A stretch of DNA of 64,000 bases, taken from contig CAWBYA010000003.1 in NCBI GenBank assembly GCA_963792895.1, positions 1 through 64,000 of the forward strand, given 5' to 3'. Below the pieces are notes generated by a model. That model did no database searches, had not been told where the DNA came from, and was given only the letters and a program-made list of their open reading frames with translations. A program made the position numbers and the translations under genes. The stretch comes from UBA6912 sp963792895 (GTDB lineage: Bacteria > Actinomycetota > Acidimicrobiia > Spongiisociales > UBA5794). Shown piece after piece: positions 8,556-17,900 of this stretch (position 1 is its first letter; each line of letters opens with the position of its first letter).

Positions 8556-9780
8556 ATGGATCTGCCCGCGCTCTTGGAGCGTTGCTTTCGCGAGTCGCTC
8601 GTCGCTGTCGATCCGCGTCGGGTTGTCGCCGGTGCGCTCACAGGGCGGGCCGACGTGGCGGATGCCGAGGACGTCGTCGTGCTCGCGCTCGGCAAGGCGT
8701 CGATCGGTATGGCGTGGGGCGTCGCCGACGTGGTGGAGGGCAGCATGCGCGGCGTCGTGGTAGCCGATCACGAAGGGCAGGTGCCCGAAGGCTTCGAGCT
8801 CACGATCGGCGGTCATCCCTTGCCGACGGCTGCCAGCATTGCCGGCGGCACGGCGCTCCTGGAGGCAGCGGCGAGCGCTCGGCCGAACGACCTCGTCGTG
8901 TGCCTCGTCTCGGGTGGCGGATCTGCGCTTGCCGAGGCGCTGGTTCCGGGGGTGGCGCTCGACGACGTGCGAGCGACCACCGATCTGCTGCTGCGTTCAG
9001 GGGCGACCATCGACGAGATGAACGCGGTCCGCACCAGCCTGTCTCGCATCAAGGGCGGAGGCCTCGCCGCGGCCGTCGGAGCCGCCCGGTCGGTGACGCT
9101 CGTGATGTCCGACGTCGTTGGTGATCGGCTCGACGTGATCGCCTCCGGCCCGATGATGGCGACCGATGGCGTGGCCGACCGTGCTCATGATGCGCTGGCC
9201 CATCACGGGTTGCTCGACGCCGTTCCCGACTCGGTCGCCTCGGTGATCCGGGTTGGGCGCGAGCCGCCGAGAGCGAGTTGCGACGACATCGAAGTGGTTG
9301 CGTCGCACCGGACGGTCGCCGCAGCGGCTGCCGATGCCGTCCGGGCCGAAGGTCTCAGCGCCGCCATCCTCGACACCGAGCTGATAGGCGAGGCGGCGCA
9401 GACGGCTCGTGCCGTGCTCGGTGTTCACCACCCGGCGCAGGTGCACGTCTATGCAGGCGAGACCACGGTCGTCGTTCGCGGCGACGGATGGGGCGGGCGC
9501 AACCACGAGGCGGCCCTGGCTGCAGCGATTGCGCTCGACGGTGCCGAGGGGCGGGCGTTCCTCGCCGCAGGGACGGACGGCGTCGATGGGTTCGCCGGGG
9601 GCGCCGGCGCCGTCGTGGATGGCACCACGGCGGCCGCGGCGCGACCAGCTCGGCCTCGATCCTGCGGAGTACCTCGCAAGAAACGACTCGGGAGGGTTCT
9701 TCGACGAGGTCTCGGGCCGCATCCAGACCGGGCCGACGGGGACGAACGTCGGCGACCTCTGGCTGATCGCCGGCCTCTGA
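8556..9780 (+). CDS. Glycerate 2-kinase, MOFRL family, one frameshift
   Basis: Phosphorylates D-glycerate at carbon 2 using ATP. The N-terminal domain shows VVLALGKASIGMAWG, VVVADHEGQVPEGFELTIGGHPLP, the glycine-rich VCLVSGGGSALAE and IDEMNAVRTSLSRIKGGGLA; the MOFRL part shows VYAGETTVVVRGDGWGGRNHEAALAAA and FLAAGTDGVDGFAGGAGAVVDG. After about 9640 the frame must shift by +1 (one extra base or two missing) to continue as RDQLGLDPAEYLARNDSGGFFDE and end TGTNVGDLWLIAGL at 9780. The ATG at 8556 fits the family start; a GTG at 8547 is an alternative. It may complete a glyoxylate or serine-type route, but no partner enzymes are adjacent. Confidence 0.9.
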
Positions 9781-9781
9781 G

Positions 9782-10983
9782 TCAACCCGTCAGCTTGGCC
9801 GTCACTCGTTGGGCGATGTGGTCGCCGATCGCAAGGGATGCAGTGGCTGCCGGAGATGGGGCGTTGAGCACGTGGACGGCATCGGCGGTCTCCTCGATGG
9901 CGAAGTCCTGCAGCAACGATCCGTCGGGCAGTAGTGCCTGGGCTCGAATCCCCGAGCGGAAATCGCCGAGATCGTCGGCCTTCAGACCGGGGAGGAGTCG
10001 TGTGGCATCCCTCACGAAAGCCGGCGTTGCCACCGAGCGCCACATCTCGGCGGCGCCCGTGCGCCAGTACGAGCGCGCCAGCGCCCACAGGCCGCGAGTG
10101 CCGAGAGACTCGGCGAGGTCTCCGGGGACGATGTCGCGCCGCCGGTAGCCCTCACGGGCGAAGGCGAGAACGGCGTTGGGGCCCACCTCCACGCGGCCGT
10201 GAACGTCCCGGGTGTAGTGCACGCCGAGGAAGGGAAAGCGGGGATCGGGCACCGGGTAGATGAGGCCACGCACCAGGTCGGAGGCGGGGGAAGGATCTCG
10301 TAGTACTCGCCGCGAAACGGGATGATGCGGATGTCGGTTTCGAGCCCCATCATCCTGGCCAGGCGGTCGACGTGAAGCCCGCCGCAGTTCACCACGACCT
10401 TCGCCTCGACCCATCCGGCTGGCGACTCCAGGCGGCGGCCGGTCTGGTTTCCCGGAGCGGCGACGACCTCGAAACCCGTGCGAATCTCGGCGCCTGCTGC
10501 GCTCGCGAGGGTGGCGTAGGCGCGCGCGACCTCTGCGAAGTCGACCACCGCCGTGACCGGCACCCACAGCCCGGCGATGCCGGCGGCGTGGGGCTCGTGG
10601 TCGGCGATGCCCGCGGCGTCGAGCCGTTCGGTGGGTACGCCGTTGCCGGCGGCGCGCCGCTCCAGCTCGGCGAGCGCCGGGAGCTGCGTCTCCTCGGTGG
10701 CGACGACCACCTTGCCGCAGTGGTCGACCCTGATGCCGTGCTCGGCGCAGAACGCCTTGAGGCGATCGGCGCCCTCGACACAGAGCCGGGCCTTCAGCGA
10801 CCCGGGGGCGTAGTAGAGCCCGGCGTGGATGACCCCGCTGTTGCGCCCGGTCTGGTGGGTGGCGAGCTCGGTTTCCTTCTCGACGACGACGACGTCGAGC
10901 CCAGGGTGGGTGCGGGTGAGTGAGTGGGCCGTGGCCAACCCGACGATGCCGCCGCCGATGATCGCTACGTCATGCGTGGTCAT
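9782..10983 (-). CDS. lhgO: L-2-hydroxyglutarate oxidase (FAD-dependent), one frameshift
   Basis: Oxidises L-2-hydroxyglutarate to 2-oxoglutarate, a metabolite-repair reaction. The N-terminus has the FAD dinucleotide-binding motif VAIIGGGIVGLATAH and then VVEKETELATHQTGRNSGVIHAGLYY, which is diagnostic of LhgO/L2HGDH. Later blocks are NCGGLHVDRLARMMG, IPFRGEYYEI, VRGLIYPVPDPRFPFLGVHYTR and LNAPSPAATASLAIG. The frame breaks at the GGGGG run 10286-10290; adding one base joins FRGEYYEILPP to ASDLVRGLIYPVP. The gene converges on the glycerate kinase gene with a single base between the stop codons. Confidence 0.93.
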
Positions 10984-11052
10984 GGGCGAGATGATGGCAG
11001 GCTGGCGAGCCTGTGGGATCCTCGCCGGGCGCGGCCCCGGTATGGTTCCCCG

Positions 11053-11628
11053 ATGAGACGTCTCGGCTCGGCCTGCATCGTCTCGCTGCTCGTCCTTGGC
11101 GTGTGTTCGGATGACATGACTCCCGAGCCTGCGAAACCAACGACCACGTCGAGCGTCGACGTGACGGGGCCGGAGGCCGACTCGGCCGCGGTAGGCCCAT
11201 CCTTGATGGGCTTGGCCCTCCGCCGGCTGATCGACGATGAGAGCGGAGACGGTGGCGACGGGTACCGGTTCTCGACGGTGCTGGTGTGGAACCAGACCGA
11301 CCCGTCCGCAGGCGTGGGCTTTGCGACCCACCGGAGCCGCCCCCTCACCGAGTCCGAGCGCAGCGAAATCGAGTTGGCGCTCGAAGGGGTCGGGTCCATG
11401 CGGTGGATCGACAATCCCGGTCCGTGGCGCACCGCAGAGCTCGAGCCGGTGATCGAGGGTTCCGCAATCGTGGGAGTCGGAGACGTCATCTTCGACGAGG
11501 AAGGGGCGCTCGTTCCTGTTTCTCTGTGGTGTGGCGGACTGTGCGGAACGTGGTTCACCTACCGGCTCCGGGTCGTCGATGGCGAGTGGACCGTGATCGG
11601 GCCCGAGGGCCCCGTGATCGTCGCCTGA
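11053..11628 (+). CDS. Putative secreted or lipoprotein of unknown function
   Basis: A 191-residue product with a short hydrophobic signal (CIVSLLVLGVC) followed by an Asp/Thr/Pro-rich linker and a compact domain ending in FTYRLRVVDGEWTVIGPEGPVIVA. The cysteine in LGVCSDD could be a lipobox Cys, though Val at -1 is not ideal. The domain has WNQTDPSAGVGFATHRSRPLTESERSEIELAL, which I do not recognise. ATG 11053 lies 6 nt after a TATGGT box (11041-11046), consistent with a leaderless transcript. Confidence 0.65.
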   Translation: MRRLGSACIVSLLVLGVCSDDMTPEPAKPTTTSSVDVTGPEADSAAVGPSLMGLALRRLIDDESGDGGDGYRFSTVLVWNQTDPSAGVGFATHRSRPLTESERSEIELALEGVGSMRWIDNPGPWRTAELEPVIEGSAIVGVGDVIFDEEGALVPVSLWCGGLCGTWFTYRLRVVDGEWTVIGPEGPVIVA

Positions 11629-11634
11629 ACCGTC

Positions 11635-11686
11635 GGCTGCAACCACGCTGAGGCTGGGGTGCCTTCAGCACGAGCGTGGTGCAGCC
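11635..11686. terminator. Long hairpin between converging genes
   Basis: GGCTGCAACCACGCT (11635-11649) pairs with AGCGTGGTGCAGCC (11673-11686) with one bulged A; the intervening bases can extend the stem (CTGAGG with CCTTCAG). It starts 6 nt after the stop of the plus-strand gene and lies 45 nt past the minus-strand stop at 11731, so it can serve both. Confidence 0.7.
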
Positions 11687-11730
11687 GTCGAGATCGATGG
11701 ACTTGTCGAGGCGCGCTCGGCACGATCGGG

Positions 11731-12141
11731 TCACTTGCCGCGTAAAGCCCGTGGCGACGGCCCGTCCAGCTCGGGAAACCGCAGCTCCACCATGGGGCTG
11801 TTGGCAACGAGGTCGTCGAGCATGGTCTGGGTGCGGTACCAGGACGTGGTGGGGGCGCTCAGTACCTCGCGGCGGATGCCCGGATCGAGGATCGGAGTGG
11901 CGACGGCGTCGAGGTCGATCGGCAGCCCATCCTTCAGATGCAGCGTCATCCTGGGGTCGGCGAGCACGTTGGCGTACCAATCCCTGGGGCCGGGCGTCCC
12001 TGTGATGACGTAGCGGTCGCCCACCTTGAACATCCAGATCTCGACCCGCGTCGGCGCTCCCGACCGGCGTCCCGTGGTGGTGATGTCGACCGTGACGGCG
12101 CGGTCGAGCGCAGCACGGATCTGGTCGGGCGGAGGAGTCAT
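11731..12141 (-). CDS. Deazaflavin (F420)-dependent nitroreductase-family protein
   Basis: A 136-residue protein of the Ddn/DUF385 split-barrel family, members of which bind F420 or flavin. Typical features are VDITTTGRRSGAPTRVEIWMFKVGDRYVITGTPGPRDWYANVLADPRMTLHLK in consecutive order, giving the GR-SG-PR/VEIW barrel strand, the GxxGxxxWYxNL loop and the MTLHLK strand. These proteins are widespread in F420-using actinobacteria, which supports the assigned phylum. Substrate cannot be inferred. A second member is encoded at 59437-59880. Confidence 0.85.
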   Translation of the reverse strand: MTPPPDQIRAALDRAVTVDITTTGRRSGAPTRVEIWMFKVGDRYVITGTPGPRDWYANVLADPRMTLHLKDGLPIDLDAVATPILDPGIRREVLSAPTTSWYRTQTMLDDLVANSPMVELRFPELDGPSPRALRGK

Positions 12142-12211
12142 TGCGAGGTGGATCGTAATCTGCCCCCTCAGTCGAGCCCGCGCCGTGGCTCAGCCCGCCT
12201 TCACCGGGTAG

Positions 12212-12228
12212 CTCCCCCGGTGGGGGAG
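12212..12228. terminator. Hairpin CTCCCCC-GGT-GGGGGAG
   Basis: Perfect 7-bp stem with a 3-nt loop between the cupin gene (stop at 12256, minus) and the nitroreductase-like gene. It probably ends transcription of the cupin gene. Confidence 0.6.
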
Positions 12229-12255
12229 CCGTTCAGACTCATTCCCCGGCCCCGG

Positions 12256-12735
12256 TCACTCGGGGTGGGACTCGGCCAGCGGGGGGCCTACGACCTCCAT
12301 GAAGCAGTCGCGGGCGATCTGGCGGTAGCGCTCTTTGTCGACTGGGCCCGGGGGCAGCGCTGCGTGCTCTTCGAAGAAACGCTCCATGCCAGACGGCGTG
12401 AACATCACGAGGATTCTTGCCGGCGCGTCGCCGACGTTCTGGAAACAGTGGGCGGTGCCACGGGGAACGAAGACGAACGATCCCTGCGGGGCGTCCAGGA
12501 TGTCGCCGTCGACGAAGAATCGAAACCGACCCTCGAGGATGTACCACATCTCGTCTTCGCGGGCGTGTATGTGGCGGGGTGGACCCTGCTTCGGTCCGAT
12601 GACGTTCTCGAGGAAGGTGAACGTTCCTGCCGTCGTCTCGGTGCGGGCCTTGATCGTGGTTGGGCCGCCGGCCGGCCCCCTGATCGTGCCGCCTTCACCG
12701 TCGAGGACAACAAAGGCCTTGGTCGATCGAGCCAC
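12256..12735 (-). CDS. Cupin-domain protein
   Basis: A 159-residue single-domain cupin. Motif 1 is GPPRHIHAREDEMWYILEG (two His and a Glu as likely metal ligands) and motif 2 is GSFVFVPRGTAHCFQNVG (third His). The C-terminal extension GMERFFEEHAALPPGPVDKERYRQIARDC resembles cupins annotated as quercetinase-like or polyketide-associated. The start is GTG at 12733-12735. No enzymatic role can be fixed from the neighbours. Confidence 0.88.
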   Translation of the reverse strand: MARSTKAFVVLDGEGGTIRGPAGGPTTIKARTETTAGTFTFLENVIGPKQGPPRHIHAREDEMWYILEGRFRFFVDGDILDAPQGSFVFVPRGTAHCFQNVGDAPARILVMFTPSGMERFFEEHAALPPGPVDKERYRQIARDCFMEVVGPPLAESHPE

Positions 12736-12797
12736 GGGTGGCTCCTCTCTGCCGCGACACGCCGCGGGTACGGGAAACGGGATATGGGGCTACGGAT

Positions 12798-13979
12798 TCA
12801 GATGAACACCCAGGTCTGGATGTCCGCCGTCACCGGGGGGAACAGGGCGGCCATCAGATCACGCTGGTCGCCGAGAAGGACGTCGCCGTGGAGGCGCTCC
12901 AGCTCGAGCGCGCCGAGCGGGCTGAGCAGCAGCCGGGGAAAGATGTCGGGAGCCACCCCCGAGCCTCCCTCGCTGACCGGGTAGGGCACCGAACCGCCCG
13001 CGATCATGGGGCCGGTTGTCCCTCCCTCGATCTCGCAGGTCACCGAACCGACGTAGGTGGAAAGCATGAACCTCCCCGTGAACCCGTCCAACGCAGAGCG
13101 GGCAAGCCTGGAGTCGAGCTCCGGCCGCAGTGCTTCGAGCAACGCCGCCTCGCTCGGCACTCGCACGTAGTACCACCCGTGTTCGTTCACAGTCTGGCCG
13201 AGGCCCGCGAGCATCGCGGTCAACAATGATGCAGGGCGATGCACGACGGCCACGGTCGACTCCAGCTCACGTGCGTGGCCGACGAGCGCATGGAGTGCCG
13301 CCCGGGTCGGCGCCACGACGTCGCCGAGGAGAGCGGTGTCGCCGTCGACATAGATGCGGCCCATGGCAACCTGATCGCGGTGCTCGGCGATCACGACGTC
13401 GTAGTTGGGCGAGGCGAGAAGCCACCTCCACAGCTGCTCGGTGTGGTGAGCAGCGACGTCCGCTTCGATCTGCACCTCGGCCTGTGCCTTCACGATGGCG
13501 GGGAGGTCGGCGACCGCGGCTGGGCGTGGACGCCAGTCGCCCCCAGTGAGCGCCACCGTCTCGGGAACCATCTGGTATGCCTGCTGCGGGATGGCGTAGC
13601 TGTAGCCGAACTGCCGGTAGAAGTACGGGATGCCGACGATGAGCTGGAGCAGGTGGCCTGCGGCCGCCGACCGGGTGTGGATCTCGTCGAGCTGGCTGCG
13701 GACCAACCCCTTGCCGCGGGCTTCCTCCGCTGTGGCCACGAACTCGATCTGGCCGGCGGGAAACCGCGCCGCACCCACCCGGAATGGGGAGTCGAAGAGG
13801 GCGAGCGTCGACTCGACCCGTCCGTCGGCATCGCCGACGAGCCAGCGGGAGTGATCGAAGTCACCATCTTCGAGCACCATCCGCGCCTCTTCGGCGTCCT
13901 CGGGCTCGAGTGCTTCGGCCACGACCTCCTCGATGCGGTCGAAGTCGGCAGGCTCTGCGCTGCGTACGTCGGTGGCCAT
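12798..13979 (-). CDS. GNAT-family N-acetyltransferase, Eis-like
   Basis: A 393-residue protein with the three-part architecture of Eis enzymes: an N-terminal GNAT domain with the acetyl-CoA loop EFVATAEEARGKGLVRSQLDEIH, the motif YFYRQFGYSYAIP, a second GNAT-like domain (about 150-290), and a C-terminal SCP2-like part (about 290-393). The terminal WVFI differs from the classical Eis carboxylate tail. Eis proteins acetylate amines including aminoglycosides; the natural substrate here is unknown. ATG 13979 fits the family start. Confidence 0.87.
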   Translation of the reverse strand: MATDVRSAEPADFDRIEEVVAEALEPEDAEEARMVLEDGDFDHSRWLVGDADGRVESTLALFDSPFRVGAARFPAGQIEFVATAEEARGKGLVRSQLDEIHTRSAAAGHLLQLIVGIPYFYRQFGYSYAIPQQAYQMVPETVALTGGDWRPRPAAVADLPAIVKAQAEVQIEADVAAHHTEQLWRWLLASPNYDVVIAEHRDQVAMGRIYVDGDTALLGDVVAPTRAALHALVGHARELESTVAVVHRPASLLTAMLAGLGQTVNEHGWYYVRVPSEAALLEALRPELDSRLARSALDGFTGRFMLSTYVGSVTCEIEGGTTGPMIAGGSVPYPVSEGGSGVAPDIFPRLLLSPLGALELERLHGDVLLGDQRDLMAALFPPVTADIQTWVFI

Positions 13980-14015
13980 GGGCGCCAGGCTACCGGCCTC
14001 CCGGTGCAGTGAGCC

Positions 14016-16239
14016 TCAACCTGCCGCCGCGACCTCAACGGGGATGCCGTTCAGCACGGCGTTGCCGGACAACGGATCGAGCGGCGTGCCGTCGGTCAAC
14101 ACGTTCGTGTTGACACCGGGCCGTTGCGACGCAACGGACAGCTTGCTGCCCGGAGCGTCGTGACCCCATCCGTACGGGATGCTCACCACGCCGGGGCGGA
14201 TTGCCTCCGTCACGGCGGCCGGGATCTCCAGCTTGCCGACGCGAGATCGCACGGTCACCGCGTCACCGTCGACAACACCGAGGCGAGCGGCGTCGTCCGG
14301 ATGGATCTCGAGCGTGCAGCGCACCTTGCCCTTGACCAGCACCTCGACGTTGTGCAGCCACGAGTTGTTGGAACGTAGCTCGCGGCGGCCCACGAGGAGC
14401 ATCTCGCCGTTGGGCTGGGAGACGGCGCCTGCGAGCCGGGGCAAGTCGGACAGGATGAAGTCGTGGGCGAGCTCGATGGTGCCGGACGGCGTTCCCAGGA
14501 TGTCGGGGATGCGGGGCTCGAGCGGGCCGAGATCGACACCGTGGGGATGATCGGCGATTCTGCGCAGCGACCACCCATCGGGGTTCGCCCCGAAGTGGTC
14601 GCCGCCGTCGCCCGAGGCGGATGGTGAGGTCGAGGCCCTTCTCCGCCCCCTCCCATGCCGCCAGCTCGGCGAGGATCTCGGCAGCGTCCCGACCGTGGAT
14701 CGGCGAGTCGGGGTCTCCGACCGCAGCCGTCACCTGCTGAGCGATGGCAGCGTCGAACAGCATCGCGGGATCGGCGGCCGCGCCGAACCCCATCGCGATT
14801 CCGGTCAGCTTCACCAGGATGTCGAATTCGGCCATCGCATCATCTGGCAGCGAAAAGACCGGCGGCGAGTACATCGCATGGTTGCGCACCGACAGTGTTT
14901 GGAAGGCGAGGTCGTAGTGCGACTTCTCGAGGGCAGGCGGGGCCGGGAGGATCACGTCGGCGTGCCTCGTCGTCTCGTTGAGGTAGGGATCGACCGACAC
15001 CATGAAGTCGAGCCGCGCGATCGCCTCGTCGAGCCTGGCCGCATCAGGGGTGGTCAGCACGGGGTTGCCGGCGACGGTGATGAGGGCGTGAACTTGCCCC
15101 TCGCCCTCGGTGAGCATCTCGTCCGCCATCGTCGCTGCCGGGAGCTCGCCGAAGACCTCGGGTAGGTCGCGTACTCGCGAGCGCCATCGCCCCGGTTGGA
15201 AGGCGCGGCGGCTCTTTGCCGTGCGCTCGTGGATCGGCGAGGCGAACATCGCGCCACCCGGCCGGTCGAGATTGCCGGTGAGGACGTTCAACACGTCGGC
15301 CGCCCACGCGGCGAGCGTGCCAAAAGCGACGGTGTGGGTACCGATGCGCCCGTAGACGCAACCCGCGTCGGCGGCGGCGAGCTCGCGAGCCATCCGGCGG
15401 ATGGTCGTTGCCTCGACCCCCGTCCACGCCGCCACGCTCTCAGGCGTGAACCCAACGGTTGCGGCAGCGACCTCGTCCACACCGGACACGTGACCATCGA
15501 GGCGGGCGAGATCAACGAGGTTCTCCTCGAAGAGCACGTTGATCATCGCCATCAGCAACGCGGCGTCGGTGCCGGGGCGGATGGCGATGTGCTCGTCTGC
15601 ATTGGCTGCGGTCTTCGTTCTCCGCGGGTCGACGACGACGACCTTGCCGCCGCGCTCGCGGATGCGCTCCAGCCGGCCGGGCCAGTCCGGGGCCGTCGCC
15701 AGCGAGCCGTTCGACTCGTACGGGTTGGCGCCGAGGATCATGAGGTGGGCGGTGCGGTCGATGTCGGGCAGGGGGGTGGTCAGCCCGCCGCCGAACAGGA
15801 ATGCGCACGCCACCTGGCGCGGCATCTGATCGACGGTCGACGCCGAGTAGATGTTGCGGGTGCGGAGCGCTTTGAGGAGCGGCTTCAAGGCCAACGAGTT
15901 CTGGAAGGAGTGGGCGTTCGGGTTGCCGATGTAGACGGCGACGGCGTTGTCGCCGTGTGTTGCCCGGACCGCAGTGAGTCGCGTCGCGACCTCGGCGAAC
16001 GCCTCGTCCCAGGTCACCTCGACGTGCGTGCCGTCACGGCGGAGCAGCGGGCGCCGCAGCCGGTCGGGATCGTCGCGGAGGCGGCCGAGCGTCGAGCCCT
16101 TGGGGCAGATGAAGCCGTTCGAGAAGGGGTTGTCCTTGTCGCCCCTGATGACCTTGACCTGCTCGTTCTCGATCGAGATCTCGAGCCCGCAGGTCGCCTC
16201 GCAGAGCGGGCAGGTGCGGTAGGCGGTTCGCGTCGTCAT
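14016..16239 (-). CDS. Molybdopterin oxidoreductase (bis-MGD, Fe4S4), one frameshift
   Basis: A member of the DMSO reductase superfamily. Cys10, Cys13, Cys17 and Cys45 (CPLCEATCG and FICPKGS) bind a Fe4S4 cluster. The MopB domain shows VYIGNPNAHSF, LGANPYESNGSL, VVVDPRRTKTAANADEHI, RPGTDAALLMAMINVL and GNLDRPGGAMF. The C-terminal dinucleotide-binding domain shows LRSNNSWLHNVEVLVKG, IHPDDAARLGVVDGDAV and VVSIPYGWGHDAPGSKLSVASQRPGVNTNVLTD. The domains are joined by a net +1 frameshift near 14608-14613, after TIRLG and before DGGDHFGANPDGW. Total about 741 residues. No electron-transfer or membrane subunit and no Mo-cofactor gene is adjacent, so it is probably a soluble, orphan formate-dehydrogenase or BisC-like enzyme. 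ATG 16239 places the Cys cluster at the expected position. Confidence 0.9.
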
Positions 16240-16306
16240 GACACCCCGTTCGTCGTGATGGTCGAACCCTACCGAGACGCGGGGGAGGTTGGGCGACGCA
16301 TACACC

Positions 16307-17224
16307 TCACTGCCATGCGTCGGCGGCTGCGGGTGTGCACGGGACGTCGGAGAGGCGGGACGAGACTCCGGATGCTTCCGAGAGCGTGACCCCGTCGGGG
16401 AGCACGGTCAGTTGAACGGTGGAGGCGTCTCGCATATAGCCCCACATGATCTCGCCGCTCGGCACGCCTGCGACCTCCGTCTCTTGCGTGATCGATGGGT
16501 CGTTGGTGGCGGCGATCGTGATCCAGATCGGGGTGATCCCGAGGTCGTCGAGGTAGGGCAGGACGTCCTCGGGGCGAAGTGGTTCACCCAGGGCGCACTG
16601 CAGACCGGCCAACGCCTCACCCGGCGAGAACACCTCGCTGGCGCTCTGATACTGCTCGCCGGGAGCCGCCGCAACGCTGACCTCGATGGTGAGGCGCTCG
16701 GTGAACACGGCCGGATCGATGGTCCACGTGAAGACCTCCGGTGTACCGTCCGGCCCTGAGCTGAGACCTGGGATCGGGTAGCTGGCGTCGGGCGGACCGA
16801 AGACATCGACATGGCCGACGAGCGATGGCGACGCCACGATCGTCGTGATCTGCACGTCGACTCCGTAGTCGCGCAGCTCGGCGGCGAGGGCATCGCCGTC
16901 ACGGAAGCCCGGCGTGACGTTGACCTCGAGCACGCCGTTGGGGAGCTGGCGAACGGCGTATGCGGGCGTGCCGTCGAACAGCAGTCCCTGCATCAGGACG
17001 AGCCCGGCGGCTGCGATGGCGAGCCCGGCGGCGAGCCTGAGCCTCCGCCGGGGCGCACGAACCGTAACGGTGCGGGTGGTGGGAACGGTTGCTGCCGGCA
17101 TCGTGGTGATCTCCTCGAAGAGGGCCTGTTTGGCATCGCATTCCGACCAAGCGGCCGCGAGCCGGTCGCCATCGATCGGGTCGAGCCGACGGATGTCGTC
17201 TCCCACCTTGCTCTGGCGCCGCAT
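16307..17224 (-). CDS. Membrane protein partner of ECF sigma factor (putative anti-sigma)
   Basis: A 305-residue protein with a short cytoplasmic N-terminus (about 1-60), one membrane helix (RLRLAAGLAIAAAGLVLMQG, about 61-80) and a long extracytoplasmic domain (PNGVLEVNVTPGFRDGDALAAELRDYGVDVQITTIVASP). That topology is the usual one for anti-sigma factors, but a clear zinc anti-sigma HxxxCxxC motif is absent. Its ATG overlaps the sigma gene stop (TGATG, one base shared), so the two are translationally coupled. The anti-sigma role is inferred from topology and coupling. Confidence 0.7.
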   Translation of the reverse strand: MRRQSKVGDDIRRLDPIDGDRLAAAWSECDAKQALFEEITTMPAATVPTTRTVTVRAPRRRLRLAAGLAIAAAGLVLMQGLLFDGTPAYAVRQLPNGVLEVNVTPGFRDGDALAAELRDYGVDVQITTIVASPSLVGHVDVFGPPDASYPIPGLSSGPDGTPEVFTWTIDPAVFTERLTIEVSVAAAPGEQYQSASEVFSPGEALAGLQCALGEPLRPEDVLPYLDDLGITPIWITIAATNDPSITQETEVAGVPSGEIMWGYMRDASTVQLTVLPDGVTLSEASGVSSRLSDVPCTPAAADAWQ

Positions 17225-17856
17225 CACACGTCCTCCGGTTCGGGAAGGGCGGATGCCCCTCTGCTCTGTTGATGTCCGGTCACCACATCGCGTTTCAGGC
17301 CTGCCGCTCCGAGGTGCCGCTCGAACCGCAGCCGAGCGCGGTGCAGACGCACGCGGATGGTCGCCGTGCTGCACCCGAAGATCGTTGCGATCTCGTCCCG
17401 ATCGAGGCCGTCCCACCCCACCAGGGTCAGCAGCTCCCGATCGTCGTCGCTGAGTCGAGCGAAGGCAGCGGCGATCTGCGCATGGTCGGTGCCGTCGACC
17501 TCGGCATTCGCCAGAGCGACGGATCGCAGACCTTCGGCGCCGAAACGCTCGTGGAGGCGTGCCCGCCTTTCGTGGCCGCGATGGTGGTTGGCGAGGACCC
17601 GGCGGGCGACCCCGTAGAGCCACAGCCGAGCCTCGTCGCCTGCCGGCACGTGATCGAGCTTGCGCCACGCAATGGTGAACGTCTCCGCCACGATGTCTGC
17701 GGCGTCTTCGACGCTGGCCGTGCGACGTGCGGCATACGCCAGGAGCAGCCCGGAGTACCCGTTGTAGATCACCTCGAAGCGAGTGCGGCCATCGTCCGGC
17801 ATGTCCTGCATGCTTGCACCGTCGTGATCCGAAGTGTCGCGGCTGGAGCTGCCCAT
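17224..17856 (-). CDS. ECF-type RNA polymerase sigma factor
   Basis: A 210-residue sigma-70 family protein. Region 2 includes GLLLAYAARRTASVEDAADIVAETFTIAWRKLD, and region 4 includes LTLVGWDGLDRDEIATIFGCSTATIRVRLHRARLRFERHL, with a helix-turn-helix. It is the first gene of a two-gene unit with the membrane partner downstream. Just before the ATG at 17856 lies a candidate ECF promoter, suggesting autoregulation. The start codon lies about 6 nt from the -10 element, implying a leaderless transcript. Confidence 0.93.
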   Translation of the reverse strand: MGSSSRDTSDHDGASMQDMPDDGRTRFEVIYNGYSGLLLAYAARRTASVEDAADIVAETFTIAWRKLDHVPAGDEARLWLYGVARRVLANHHRGHERRARLHERFGAEGLRSVALANAEVDGTDHAQIAAAFARLSDDDRELLTLVGWDGLDRDEIATIFGCSTATIRVRLHRARLRFERHLGAAGLKRDVVTGHQQSRGASALPEPEDV

Positions 17857-17861
17857 ACCCC

Positions 17862-17890
17862 CACATGTCCGGGTCGCCGGCAGCGTTACA
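17862..17890 (-). promoter_or_regulatory. Candidate ECF autoregulatory promoter
   Basis: On the minus strand TGTAACG (17890-17884) is followed after 16 nt by CATGTG (17867-17862), then GGGGT and the sigma-factor ATG. The TGTAACG element and GC-rich spacer look like ECF-type rather than housekeeping promoters. The placing would make the A of the ATG the transcription start. Recognition by this very sigma factor is an inference. Confidence 0.45.
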
Positions 17891-17900
17891 CCAGCGAACG

